The notes: generated by a model from the sequence alone, not told the origin. DNA of 64,000 bases from Bdellovibrionales bacterium (GCA_016714165.1 JADJNU010000007.1:1-64000); one strand, 5' to 3'. Counted from the stretch's first letter, positions 35,816 to 44,737 are shown. Program-made: numbers and translations.

Positions 35816-36152
35816 TCAAATTGCCAAAGGTCCCATTCCAAACCGGCAATAACGGTCCCCGGAGGACCGGCCAATCGGCCAAAAAGCTCCCAATGGAAAC
35901 CGGCGCTTCCAGTTACTTAGCTTTGGCAACAGCTTATCGATTTTGTCAGTTAGTCCATAGTCCTTAAATATTGCTGCCACTAGACCTAGGTGACCAAATT
36001 CCTCTACTTCAGTAATGGGCTTATCACTCATGATGATCTCCGATGATTCATTTTGAAACTGTTTTTCATCGGAAGTTCGACTAAACTTTTGAAGGGATTT
36101 GAGTGTGATTATTAATTGGTCTTCACCTGAGAGTTCAACTGCAGAATGTCAC
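35816..36152 (-). mobile_element. IS1634-type element relic: left end, leader and transposase N-terminus
   Basis: The minus strand starts GTGACATTCTGCAGTTGAAC, followed by the leader shared with 6120-6307 and 12099-12282, then MSDKPITEVEEFGHLGLVAA and IFKDYGLTDKIDKLLPK, the N-terminal domain (DUF4277-like) of IS1634 transposases. Homology is lost after about 45 codons. No catalytic domain remains. Confidence 0.75.
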
Positions 36153-36162
36153 TTATATAATC

Positions 36163-36819
36163 CTAGAACACATAGCCAACGCCAAACACAATAAAAGATG
36201 GCCGAAACATGACGTCTGCTAACGCCAACGGCGGAGTATTACCAAAATCATGTCTATAATCGGGAGTTACCGATGTTAAAGCGAAGCGATACCAAGAGGT
36301 TGCTTCATAAGCTAAATGCCAAGTTAAGCGATTCCTGACCCATTGATAGCCAACTGATGACCGCAACATATCAACATCGCCCGTCGCTTTTTCTTCAATA
36401 AAACGATTTTTCACGCCTACCTTAGAGGTTGAGAGTATACCAGAGAGGTACCAGGTATCCTCCTTAATTGATTCACCCAGAGCGTATTCAACACCTACGC
36501 CAATAGAATAGGCTGAAATGTTGTACTCACTTATGTCTATTTGTGAATCTGTATATTTCCAATAATCTCTGAGGAGATGATCTGATACAAAAGTCCCACC
36601 TTGAAGACCAAGGCGCAATTTCGGCGTAACATCACGATGCAAGCTCAATACGAGATTACCAGTTAGTCCGTCTGTGAGGCGCAGTCGAATTGAGTTTGCT
36701 TTATCTGGGGCGAACTGACTAATCTCGCTTTGAACGAGCTGGTTCGGCGCGGGCTCTTCCGCTGAAACAACTGTGGTAGATAGACCTAATAAGCAGCCGA
36801 CCAATAATTTCTTATGCAT
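36163..36819 (-). CDS. Outer-membrane beta-barrel-like protein
   Basis: 218 aa starting at MHKKLLVG; the ATG at 36819 is preceded by AAGGGAAGGA, whereas the upstream in-frame start has none. Signal peptide (KKLLVGCLLGLSTTVVSAEE). The mature part consists of alternating strands (SIRLRLTDGLTGNLVLSLHR, LTWHLAYEATSWYRFALTSV) and ends FIVFGVGYVF, the C-terminal Phe signature of outer-membrane barrels. Unrelated in sequence to the 13582/63913 barrels. It lies between an IS1634 relic and a gene-free stretch. Confidence 0.7.
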   Translation of the reverse strand: MHKKLLVGCLLGLSTTVVSAEEPAPNQLVQSEISQFAPDKANSIRLRLTDGLTGNLVLSLHRDVTPKLRLGLQGGTFVSDHLLRDYWKYTDSQIDISEYNISAYSIGVGVEYALGESIKEDTWYLSGILSTSKVGVKNRFIEEKATGDVDMLRSSVGYQWVRNRLTWHLAYEATSWYRFALTSVTPDYRHDFGNTPPLALADVMFRPSFIVFGVGYVF

Positions 36820-36976
36820 TAAAATTCCTTCCCTTGCATCCCGGGAGCGCGGCCGGGTTGCCATGAGAAGGTCTCAAATAGGCCCGCACCCACACCTGGG
36901 ATGGTCCTTAAATAACGCAACACATTATATTTGTCAACTGATATCGTTTAGGTAAGAAAACTGCAATAATCATACA

Positions 36977-37325
36977 TGATCAGGCGCAGAATTTGAGGCT
37001 CTGAATACCCTCCCCGCCCGTTACGATTGTTACAATTTAGTCGGGTGAGCCGACACTCTCGAGTTAAGAGAAAATCTCAACTGGTTGATTTATTTGGCTT
37101 ATAGCCATTTCTCCAGGCCTCCTCCGTGGCTCTCAAATTTGAAAGCCCGATCCGTCACATGGGGGCAATTCTCTCTTCGTGTTACGATTCTCGCAATGAA
37201 AGTGGAGGGGACACTACAGGTCTCTTGCAATATTTGAGAGTGACCTAATCAAAATAGGATCAGGCGCAAATTTTGAGGCCATATAGACTTCCCTCCACCC
37301 CTATTCCGATTGTTACAATTGTTCC
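36977..37325. repeat. Two diverged copies of a 60-70 bp repeat in a gene-free stretch
   Basis: GATCAGGCGCAGAATTTGAGGC (first 20 of the motif shared) at 36977 and GATCAGGCGCAAATTTTGAG at 37259 are each followed about 40 bp on by CGATTGTTACAATT. A more degenerate version may lie near 37150-37200. The whole interval 36820-37403 has no gene. Confidence 0.4.
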
Positions 37326-37403
37326 GTCACAGACCAGGGGGCTGAACAGCTGGGACGAAGAGGAGGCTGATGACCGAGGACGCGACATCCTGGTCCAACC
37401 GCC

Positions 37404-37946
37404 CTAAGATGCTTTCTCAAGATATTGGATTAAGGCCTCGCGAATGAGCCTTTGATATTTTGTGTTCTTCAATTCTGCAAGATCCTTAAGTCTCCTCAAA
37501 AGATCATCTGATATCCGAAACGTAACCGTCTTATCTTTAGGGACAAATTGGAAATAATGAGAGAACGGCTTCCAGTCTCCATTTCTGATGAGATCTGAAA
37601 AATCCCTCTCAACAGGGTCACTCTTCACTCTTTTATTTACCTTTGCCTTTTTTACTTTTTCTTTTTCATTTAATGCCTCTATTTCCTTTTTTTTCGCGTA
37701 TCTGGCACTAATTACACGAATCATAAATCGACCTTCAATTATCCGAAGCGTAAACACTCCTACCAAATACCTGCCATCATAAAGACCAAAAGCTACGTAC
37801 CTATCTTCGGCCTCGCTGTGTTTATTATCAGGTGTAACCAACGGATCACTCAGAAAAAATGCCTCGATCATGGATATCGACAGGCCGTGCTTCTGACACT
37901 TCTTTTCGTTATGCTGATCCCAGTTGAAATAGCTAATCTTCACCAT
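37404..37946 (-). CDS. Single-chain BrnT-BrnA-like toxin-antitoxin fusion
   Basis: 180 aa from MVKISYFNWD. Residues 1-90 match the BrnT/DUF497 RNase fold: FNWDQHNEKKCQKHGLS, FLSDPLVTPD, GRYLVGVFTL and the C-terminal IRVISARYAKKKE signature. A Lys/Glu-rich linker (about 90-112) leads to residues 120-180, where DKTVTFRISDDLLRRLKDLA followed by YQRLIREALIQYLEKA is a ribbon-helix-helix (BrnA/CopG) antitoxin end. Normally these are two genes; here no stop or restart lies between them. The start is set by a consensus promoter just upstream that leaves almost no leader. A fused molecule might be self-neutralised or be cleaved; unknown. Confidence 0.75.
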   Translation of the reverse strand: MVKISYFNWDQHNEKKCQKHGLSISMIEAFFLSDPLVTPDNKHSEAEDRYVAFGLYDGRYLVGVFTLRIIEGRFMIRVISARYAKKKEIEALNEKEKVKKAKVNKRVKSDPVERDFSDLIRNGDWKPFSHYFQFVPKDKTVTFRISDDLLRRLKDLAELKNTKYQRLIREALIQYLEKAS

Positions 37947-37950
37947 GCTA

Positions 37951-37979
37951 AGTATAGCAATGTACATGCAAAATGTAAA
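37951..37979 (-). promoter_or_regulatory. Consensus sigma70 promoter for a leaderless BrnT-BrnA message
   Basis: On the minus strand TTTACA (37979-37974), a 17-bp spacer, then TATACT (37956-37951). Only 4 bp separate the -10 from the ATG at 37946, so transcription should start at or next to the start codon. TGTACATT/AATGTACA-like symmetry in the spacer could be an autoregulatory operator. Confidence 0.7.
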
Positions 37980-38041
37980 TACAAAATGTCAATTTATTAT
38001 TTCCTGGTAAATTCAGATGTTTATATGACGAAAGGACCCCT

Positions 38042-38070
38042 CAGTTGAACCCTAATCTAGGGTTCAACTG
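38042..38070. repeat. Perfect 13-bp hairpin between two genes
   Basis: CAGTTGAACCCTA and its exact complement flank ATC. No T-tract on either side supports ordinary termination. It could be an operator, a recombination site or an RNA stem between the 278-aa gene and the toxin-antitoxin gene. Confidence 0.5.
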
Positions 38071-38094
38071 ATCTATTGAAAGATCGATCTCCCC

Positions 38095-38931
38095 TCATGC
38101 CGCCGCAAATTCCATCTCTCGTCTCCAGACCATGGTCCTGCGACGAGAACGAAATTTCCTTTGAAAACCTGAGCTCAATTGATGAACTAAAATGATATTG
38201 GAGATTTGAAACAGTAATCTCAAGACCACAAGAGAGATGGTGTTGCTCTTTTGAGCTTGTTCGGGCCTTAGGCTTTGATTCATCTCATGTGCCTGAAGCT
38301 CCAGAAGACGCTTTCTGTGCTCGTTGTTCTCATTGGTCAGCTTGCGGGCCACTGACAGCCAGCCTTTTTGCATGAACACCTCAATTGCCAGATCGTTCTT
38401 CATCATCGTGGATTTGAGACCAGAGATCGTCTCTCTCAACACTTCGCCTTGGGCAATATTGCCCATCCCCTTCCCGATCACGTTGGAAGAAAAGGACCAG
38501 GACGAGTAGAGAAAGAGAAGTGCCAGCACTGTTTTGACCAGAATTTGACTCACCAGGTTTGAGGGTTTGAGAAAGGCAAACACGATCAAGAGTCCTTCAA
38601 CCAAAAGGGCTGCAAGAATGGATTGTTCAAGATTTGAATTGTTTGACTGATAAAATTCAACCGCTTCACGGAGTAAAAAGTAAGTGATTCCAGCAATAAG
38701 GAGTATCTGGACCAGGAGGCCAAGAAATTCAAATTTGAAAGTTTGACTCCGAGGTTGACCGATTTGAGGACCACGTTGAATTTCAAACAAGGAGAGTTGG
38801 GATTCAACAATTGAGGGTTGAATTTCAGTCTTTCGCTTGAGCCGATGTTCTCTGATTCGCTCTTTGTTGCGAAGGTAATATTCCGAATTGTATTGCTTTC
38901 TGCAAAACTGACCCACCTTGCCTCCTTCCAT
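38095..38931 (-). CDS. Multi-pass membrane protein of the conjugation/maintenance region
   Basis: 278 aa, not recognised. Basic N-terminus, three hydrophobic segments (about 70-90 FEFLGLLVQILLIAGITYFL, 105-122 ILAALLVEGLLIVFAFL, 130-150 ILVKTVLALLFLYSSW), a charged helical part (NENNEHRKRLLELQAHEMNQ) and a fourth possible segment near 235-255, ending in Arg-rich residues. It follows the winged-helix gene by 45 bp on the same strand and probably belongs to the par operon. Entry exclusion or membrane anchoring are guesses. Confidence 0.65.
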   Translation of the reverse strand: MEGGKVGQFCRKQYNSEYYLRNKERIREHRLKRKTEIQPSIVESQLSLFEIQRGPQIGQPRSQTFKFEFLGLLVQILLIAGITYFLLREAVEFYQSNNSNLEQSILAALLVEGLLIVFAFLKPSNLVSQILVKTVLALLFLYSSWSFSSNVIGKGMGNIAQGEVLRETISGLKSTMMKNDLAIEVFMQKGWLSVARKLTNENNEHRKRLLELQAHEMNQSLRPEQAQKSNTISLVVLRLLFQISNIILVHQLSSGFQRKFRSRRRTMVWRREMEFAAA

Positions 38932-38976
38932 GAAAACTGTATCCCTTTGTCCCCTACCCGATCCGGGGGTAGTTTT

Positions 38977-40632
38977 TTAAGATTTAGAGAGGCCCTCAAC
39001 AATCTTGGCCATCACGAGCCTCTCATGAGAAACACTTCCGATCTTGACCAGTCCGTTTTCGGGAACAAGGGAAAGCTTCTCCCTCTCTGTCATGTGAGAG
39101 GCGATCTCCTGAGCTTTAGCTGTGAGCTTGTCCTGAGCCTGGCGCTTTTCGAGATCCGCCATCTCACGCCTTCTTTTTTCGTTGTTTTCCACCTGGACCT
39201 TGAGCTCGTTGACCAGATCTTCAGAAATATAGGCTCCAGAACGCCTGAGGATGCCCATCAGAAAGGCAAGCTTTGATCCACGGCTGCTGATCCCTCCGAC
39301 ATCTAAATCGTAAGCAAAAGCCTCCAGCGACTCCTGAACCTCTGATGCTGATAAGGTACCCAACTGGAAGAGTTGTTTGATCTGAGTTTGACCAAAACCG
39401 ATGGCCTTCACATTCTCCGGTGTCTGAATCTGAAGCCAGTCTTCGGAGAGGTCCTGTCGCTTGGATTCAGGGCCGATAGTATTAGTAATATTCTTATTAT
39501 TAATATCACTACTACTACTAGAGGGGGGTGTTTCAGAACTTGTTCCAGTGTTTGTTCCAGAAGTTTTTCGGTGTTCCGAAACAAAGTTTGAGAACTTTGT
39601 TTCGGAACTATAGTTATTTGTCACTCTGTATGACATGTATTCTCTGAGATCAGATTCCTTTGCTCGAATGATAATCTGAGATCCAGGACCTCTACCGAGG
39701 GATTGTATCGAAAAATAAGATTGTGGTGTCTTATTTAGCCTTTTAATTGTTGTTCTAACAGATTCCTTTTCTCCAGCAACTGAGGTGGAAAGTTGGTCAT
39801 AAGTTGTTTTAATGGATTTTGTTTTATGTTTGAGACACTCGTCATAAATGAAGGTAATAATTCTTTTTTTAAGACCTATTAGCTTGGAGAAGTTTTTAGT
39901 GGGCTCTCCCGTTTTTTTAGTTAGATCAAGTACGTCTTCACTTGAGAGATCTATATTTTCTTCGAGATGAGGATTTTCTGGATAGTAGGACGGTAGTGGC
40001 CCAGAATTTTGTTTCGGAACTTGTTCCAGAACATTCTGTCTGTTCTGAAACTTTGTTTCGGAAATTTGTTTGGGAACTTGTTCCAGAATAGCCTGTTTGT
40101 TCTGAAACCTTGTTTCGGAACTTGATTCCTGAACTTTGTTAAGGTGATTCTGTTTGTTTTGGAACTGTGTTTCAGAATTGTGTTCTGAAACTGTGTTGCC
40201 GAACATTGTTTCGGAACTTTGTTCAGGAACAATGTTATGAGAATCTGTTTGCTTTATAAATTCAGAACTCACTTGTTCAGAATATGTTCCAAAACTATGT
40301 TCCGGAACTTTGTTCTCAAATGTTGTTTCGGAACTTTGTTCTGTAACATATGCTTGCTGGTTCGCTTGTTTTGTAGGCTCAGGAATTGTGCTGTCAAGAT
40401 TTGTTCCAAAACTATGTTCCGGAACTTTGTTCTCAAATGTTGTTTCGGAACTTTGTTCTGTAACAATGCTCTCATTTTTTGTTTCTAAATTATCTTTAGA
40501 GGGCTCTCTTGAAAGATTAGGACCTTTGACTTCAGGACTCCTCGTATCAGCTGAAGGGGTTTCAAATACACGTCTACGCTTAACGAGATTACCTTTTGGA
40601 GTTTGGTCAAACGGATTATATTTGAGTGACAT
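38977..40632 (-). CDS. Winged-helix DNA-binding partner of ParA with repeat-rich N-terminus
   Basis: 551 aa from the ATG at 40632 (GAGG 7 nt upstream), overlapping the end of parA by 17 nt. Residues about 45-200 are made of 8-9 imperfect repeats of 20-25 residues of the type EQSSETTFENKVPEHSFGT, probably disordered. Residues about 240-330 look like a winged helix (LIGLKKRIITFIYDECLKHK, TYDQLSTSVAGEKESVRTTI, YFSIQSLGRGPGSQIIIRAK). A Ser-rich linker and a C-terminal coiled coil (NEKRRREMADLEKRQAQDKL) follow. Operon position suggests a ParB-type centromere binder or a replication initiator. Its own coding DNA contains iteron-like repeats. Confidence 0.6.
   Translation of the reverse strand: MSLKYNPFDQTPKGNLVKRRRVFETPSADTRSPEVKGPNLSREPSKDNLETKNESIVTEQSSETTFENKVPEHSFGTNLDSTIPEPTKQANQQAYVTEQSSETTFENKVPEHSFGTYSEQVSSEFIKQTDSHNIVPEQSSETMFGNTVSEHNSETQFQNKQNHLNKVQESSSETRFQNKQAILEQVPKQISETKFQNRQNVLEQVPKQNSGPLPSYYPENPHLEENIDLSSEDVLDLTKKTGEPTKNFSKLIGLKKRIITFIYDECLKHKTKSIKTTYDQLSTSVAGEKESVRTTIKRLNKTPQSYFSIQSLGRGPGSQIIIRAKESDLREYMSYRVTNNYSSETKFSNFVSEHRKTSGTNTGTSSETPPSSSSSDINNKNITNTIGPESKRQDLSEDWLQIQTPENVKAIGFGQTQIKQLFQLGTLSASEVQESLEAFAYDLDVGGISSRGSKLAFLMGILRRSGAYISEDLVNELKVQVENNEKRRREMADLEKRQAQDKLTAKAQEIASHMTEREKLSLVPENGLVKIGSVSHERLVMAKIVEGLSKS
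40002..40465. repeat. Iteron-like DNA repeats inside the winged-helix gene
   Basis: The motif TTTCGGAACTTTGTTC and variants (core GGAAC-TTT-GTTC, itself nearly palindromic) recurs at least ten times. A 64-bp block is repeated exactly at 40285-40348 and 40402-40465. DNA identity between the blocks is perfect including third codon positions, more than coding selection alone requires. Candidate centromere (parS-like) or replication origin. Confidence 0.6.
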
Positions 40633-41671
40633 TTGTTGCCTCACTCTCTAGGATCTTGTCCCAAATAGTCTTTATTGCTTCATAGTAGTCATCGGCCAAA
40701 GCACTTGTTGGAGCATATTCAAAAATAGATTTTCGAAGAGTTAGAGACTCCTGGCCAGCCGAAGCTCTCCTTATTGGAGTAGGCAAAGCATTTTCAGGAT
40801 ACTGATTGAGGTACGAGCCATATATCTGCTGGCTTATTTTACTCTTGTCTAGCATAGTCGGAATCAGAAAATAATTGTCCCATTGAACGTGGACTGCCTC
40901 AGAAAATTCCTCGATATTTAGCGTGTGGTTTTTCAAGGCTTGATAGGATCCAAGTTCGCATCCAATTGGTGAAATCACGGTATCTGCGCACACCAAGCTG
41001 TTTTCAATCAAGGCATTCCAGTTAGGGCTGTTGTCAAAACAAATTACAGAGAAGTCCTTCAATTGAGGCATAAGTTTATCCTGAAAAAAATATTCCTTCC
41101 GTGTTTCAAATCGCAGCCGCTTTTCAAGGTGATTAAGGGCAGAATTTTCGGGAATAATAAAAAGATTAGGTAGGTCAGTGGGTAACATCACTTCACTGAT
41201 CGTAGCCTTTTCAAATAGAAGTTCATAAAGCCCCATTCTTTCAATTGTGTTTGCTTCCTCAAGGCTTTGAAACTGCAACGGCGGTAATGTATAATCTGAA
41301 ATCGTGCCCTGGAGATCGAGTCCGATTATTAAAATCTTGGATTGCTGGGCACCTTCAGACTTTACTGAGTTTAAAGCAAGAGCCCGAGCGAAATTGAATA
41401 GGAGCGAACTCTTTAAAACTCCCCCCTTGGACAAAAAACAAGAGATAATGTGTTGTTCCCGGCAGCCTTTTAAAAATCCAAATTTTCTTCCAATTTCCGG
41501 CAATTGCCCTGGGGTCCATTGACGAACAGCAATTTTACCTCGTTGTTGTCGAGAAGCCTTTGGAATTTCACCGCGCTCTTCGGCATTTAAGAGTGAAACG
41601 GGACTTTTGTATTTTTCCCCAATCCTAAATATTTTTTGAACATCATTAGAACTATAAAGATCATTTTCCAT
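40616..41671 (-). CDS. parA: ParA-type partition ATPase
   Basis: 351 aa from the ATG at 41671. An N-terminal HTH-like part (SSNDVQKIFRIGEKY ... PKASR) is followed by the deviant Walker A FLSKGGVLKSSLLFNFARAL (K-G-G-x-x-K-S), ILIIGLDLQGTIS at switch I and VICFDNSPNWNALIENSLVCAD at Walker B. This layout (HTH plus ATPase, about 350-400 aa) is that of type Ia plasmid ParA. The downstream overlapping winged-helix gene is its likely partner. Indicates a plasmid or plasmid-derived element. Confidence 0.85.
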   Translation of the reverse strand: MENDLYSSNDVQKIFRIGEKYKSPVSLLNAEERGEIPKASRQQRGKIAVRQWTPGQLPEIGRKFGFLKGCREQHIISCFLSKGGVLKSSLLFNFARALALNSVKSEGAQQSKILIIGLDLQGTISDYTLPPLQFQSLEEANTIERMGLYELLFEKATISEVMLPTDLPNLFIIPENSALNHLEKRLRFETRKEYFFQDKLMPQLKDFSVICFDNSPNWNALIENSLVCADTVISPIGCELGSYQALKNHTLNIEEFSEAVHVQWDNYFLIPTMLDKSKISQQIYGSYLNQYPENALPTPIRRASAGQESLTLRKSIFEYAPTSALADDYYEAIKTIWDKILESEATNVTQI

Positions 41672-41820
41672 TTTTACCAACCTTATAGGTTATTTATAAT
41701 TTTAATGCTTTAAACCTACAAATTATTAAATAATCGCTAAAAAAAAATATCAAGTGTATTCAGCATTACAATTTTTACGCTGTATAACGTCATTATGTTT
41801 ATATCTCCACATTGATGTGA

Positions 41821-43935
41821 TCAATTTTGGCTCCAATCAGAGAATCCAAAATCTTGATTGATGGACAAGACTTTAGTCATAGAACATTGAGAATCAACAT
41901 TTCTGGAGAGGGTCAATATTTCACCCTGTCCGAGCTGTCGGATTTGATTTGGGTGCACGACGAATTCCTCAGTGTCCCTGACTGACTTTTCACCGGTGTT
42001 TTGATCCCAAAGCAGTCCTCGTTTATAACGCACCGTTGATTTTTGTATGCTTCGAGTTCCGGCCATGGAGGCAAAGTACTCGGCATCATCCGGGCTGTCG
42101 GTTCCGAAAATCAGTTTGGTGTTGCAGTTTCTTTCTAATTGATCACAAAAAGTGGGGGAGACTTTCATCAGATCTCCTCTGGATTGATGGGCGACCATGA
42201 TTCCGAGTTTTGCACCTCTTGCCCTATTCAGAAGATCGATGAAATTGTCTGTGGCAAAGCTTGCGAATTCATCGACTATTAATAGACAGGGTTTTCTTTG
42301 ATTCTCGGGGACCTCGTCATAGATTTGTCCGACCACTCGAATGATATTCTGAAGGATGAGTTTTCCCGTGATCACACAGGATTCCTTGTCGGCCATGGAA
42401 TTAAGCAGGAAGTAATTGATGCGTCCCTTTTCGATGGTTTCCTTGATTGAAACACTTTGACGCTTCAGATCTTTGTTGTCTAAGAGAGGTCCTGCGGACG
42501 AAGTGATCAGATTTTTTAAGCCGACCGACAGTCCGGCTATGTCGCGTAGCCCATCTTTTGATTCGAGAACTTGAATGAGCTTTAATAATTTTGCGTTTGA
42601 TTCGGGGCTCAATGCCGGATGAGTGGCGAGCTCTTTGACTCGTCCGATATCGTTTGCACAGTCCGAGATATCGGCAAGACTATAATCAATGTTTGAGTGT
42701 CGTTTCAATTCGTCGAGTACTGAAATGATATCAGACAGGAATCTTGATCCTTGAGCTCGATAGAAGGGCTCAGACCACTCAAAGGAATTCATGATTTGGG
42801 CGAGAACTTCCTGGGGACTTCCTCCTTGAAGGGGATTAAATGATCTCGAAATCTGATGTTTGGTGAGACAAATCAATTCGAGATCTGAGGAGCGCCCGGC
42901 CTCTTGTGTCTCCCGTTGAATCCAGCTGATGGTATCGGAGTCGGCTTTCAAGTCGATAAAGATGATTCCCATTTTTAAATGGATCAGTTTTTTCATAATG
43001 ACCTGAATCAAAGTTGTTTTGCCGGCTCCACTGCCCCCGATCAGCTGGACATGGTAGTTGAGATTTGCCTTGGTCAAATAGACGGGTTCAAGTGGATTTC
43101 CAATTTTATGTCCAATGAGGATCTCTCCCTCCTTTTTTTGCGATCTCTCGGAAGCATCGAGAATGGATTCAGCGAGTGGGGGACTGAAGTGAGAAATGAA
43201 TTTACCTAAAAGGGGAAGGAAAAAACAGGGGAGTGCTAGAGCCTTGTACATGGGCAAGATGTCAGAAAATACGTCGAAATTGATGATCCCTAAAAGGAGA
43301 ACGACGCCTGAGATTCCAATTTTTTCGAGAAATCGGTTTGGATTTTCTGTTTTCTTTAGGCTGCTCAGAAATAGGAAATTGAGAACTGGCTTCCACAATC
43401 CATAGGATCTGCTAGCAATTGGGGTAAGAAGGTTTGTGGAGAGGGCCCCATGGGAGAGAAAATTGAGGTAGATAAATCCAAACTGGGCTAAAATTCCTAT
43501 CAAAAATATCCTTAAAAGATAAAGCTGCACATCCACGGTCGAGAGGGAGTTGATTTTCAAAAGCTTTTTTATCCAGGCAAAGAGATGTCCTGTTTCGATC
43601 AGGTGGTTATACGTTACGGCCCCCCAGTGAAAGAGATCGTTTCCCCATTGATACTCAAAGATCCCCCAGTAGACGTGTTTCGGTGTGGGAAATCCAAAAA
43701 TTAAGATGGTCAGTCCAAAAGGGACTAGGAGGTTTGTAAGAAGGATCAGTGCTTTGGTTTTTAAGGAGGATTTTAATCCCCAAGTTCCACTGAGAATCAT
43801 TCCTAAAAAAAGACCAAAAAGGACCATGGGCAGATACTTGGCCACTTTTATCAGGAGCATCAGTGCTCCAAGTGATCCTGCCGTAATGAGAACTCCCGTT
43901 TGATCTTGAGGATTCATCTTACTTTGTCCAGACAT
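41821..43935 (-). CDS. Type IV coupling protein (VirD4/TraD/TraG-like)
   Basis: 704 aa from the ATG at 43935, set by GGAGG 7 nt upstream. N-terminal half with several membrane segments (about 12-80, 115-220), then the motor domain: Walker A LIGGSGAGKTTLIQV, IIFIDLKADSD, and Walker B PCLLIVDEFASF, with LNRARGAKLGIMVAHQSRGD typical of TraD/TraG. It feeds DNA-relaxase complexes to the secretion channel. It overlaps the replication-relaxation gene by 17 bp. AT-rich gap 41672-41820 separates it from parA. Confidence 0.88.
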   Translation of the reverse strand: MSGQSKMNPQDQTGVLITAGSLGALMLLIKVAKYLPMVLFGLFLGMILSGTWGLKSSLKTKALILLTNLLVPFGLTILIFGFPTPKHVYWGIFEYQWGNDLFHWGAVTYNHLIETGHLFAWIKKLLKINSLSTVDVQLYLLRIFLIGILAQFGFIYLNFLSHGALSTNLLTPIASRSYGLWKPVLNFLFLSSLKKTENPNRFLEKIGISGVVLLLGIINFDVFSDILPMYKALALPCFFLPLLGKFISHFSPPLAESILDASERSQKKEGEILIGHKIGNPLEPVYLTKANLNYHVQLIGGSGAGKTTLIQVIMKKLIHLKMGIIFIDLKADSDTISWIQRETQEAGRSSDLELICLTKHQISRSFNPLQGGSPQEVLAQIMNSFEWSEPFYRAQGSRFLSDIISVLDELKRHSNIDYSLADISDCANDIGRVKELATHPALSPESNAKLLKLIQVLESKDGLRDIAGLSVGLKNLITSSAGPLLDNKDLKRQSVSIKETIEKGRINYFLLNSMADKESCVITGKLILQNIIRVVGQIYDEVPENQRKPCLLIVDEFASFATDNFIDLLNRARGAKLGIMVAHQSRGDLMKVSPTFCDQLERNCNTKLIFGTDSPDDAEYFASMAGTRSIQKSTVRYKRGLLWDQNTGEKSVRDTEEFVVHPNQIRQLGQGEILTLSRNVDSQCSMTKVLSINQDFGFSDWSQN

Positions 43936-44737
43936 GATTGATTCCTCCATCTGTCATCAGTTGCTCAAAGGTCTGAATTTTTTGATCCCAAATACGAATT
44001 TCAGGTTTATAGCGGGCAAGTATGGATTCATTGGCGCAAACAATATGGACACCCTGATAGTGAGGCTTCATGCTGACGACGAGATTGGTCAGGATCAGGG
44101 ATCGCTCTTTGATGCGGGTTTGAGATTTCTGGGTGTGCTCATACTCGAAGAGAATTTTGGCCCCATCAGATCTGACGTAGACCCCATCAGGGATATAGAT
44201 CTTCTGAATTTTGTTGAGTTGGCGAAGTTGGTCTTTTTTGTCCTCAAGGCCGATTCTTCTCTCTGATCTCCATGCTGTGGCCAAGCCCATATTTTCAAGG
44301 GCAATTCGAGACCAGATAACCTGAAGTGAGTGCACCATATCTTCCGGTACATTTTTTAAGTGGCTCAAATGAATGCAGTGATTGAGGTGGGAGCAAAGAG
44401 CTTGAACCCCCTTTTGAGTTGTTAAATAGAAGGGGTTTCTCAGCTCGCAGAATTCCTTTTTAATGAACCCACTTTGATGGAGAAGGTGCAGCCTTCGACG
44501 AGCGACTCTCAAACGAGTGTTGATTTTTGATATAGCTATGGCGTCAAAGAGTTTTGCTGCTACAAGTTGAGATGTGGCAGGCCCCATCTCGTTAAGGAAC
44601 TGGAGAATTTCCAAATCCCTCTTTTGAAGATCCATTGACCTCACAATCAGGCCTTGAGGGAGTTCTCGCCTCTCTTCTTTCATCATGCTCATTTGTCGCT
44701 CAGCATTGTTTTTGAATTGCTCTGAATTTATAGTCAT
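43919..44737 (-). CDS. Replication-relaxation family protein, candidate relaxase or relaxosome factor
   Basis: 272 aa. N-terminal winged helix (MDLQKRDLEILQFLNEMGPA, KINTRLRVARRRLHLLHQSG, PFYLTTQKGVQAL), then a nuclease-like part IPDGVYVRSDGAKILFEYEH, TQKSQTRIKERS, in which P-D ... E-x-E resembles the PD-(D/E)xK-like core proposed for Replic_Relax proteins. Such proteins accompany transfer regions lacking a classical MOB relaxase; none was found in this window. Directly upstream of and overlapping the coupling protein. Plasmid regulator is the alternative. Confidence 0.65.
   Translation of the reverse strand: MTINSEQFKNNAERQMSMMKEERRELPQGLIVRSMDLQKRDLEILQFLNEMGPATSQLVAAKLFDAIAISKINTRLRVARRRLHLLHQSGFIKKEFCELRNPFYLTTQKGVQALCSHLNHCIHLSHLKNVPEDMVHSLQVIWSRIALENMGLATAWRSERRIGLEDKKDQLRQLNKIQKIYIPDGVYVRSDGAKILFEYEHTQKSQTRIKERSLILTNLVVSMKPHYQGVHIVCANESILARYKPEIRIWDQKIQTFEQLMTDGGINHVWTK

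Noticed and set aside
38954..38978. Hairpin CTACCC/GGGTAG followed by T6 on the + strand
   Set aside because: Looks like a + strand terminator but no + strand gene leads into it, and it overlaps the stop of a minus-strand gene; not listed as a feature.
39571..40465. Direct repeats considered as a CRISPR array
   Set aside because: Units are irregular, lie inside a coding frame, have no constant spacer length, and no cas gene is present.
40219..40488. 89-codon + strand frame rich in Cys and Phe
   Set aside because: Antisense shadow of the repeat region of the winged-helix gene; its repetitiveness comes from the DNA repeats.
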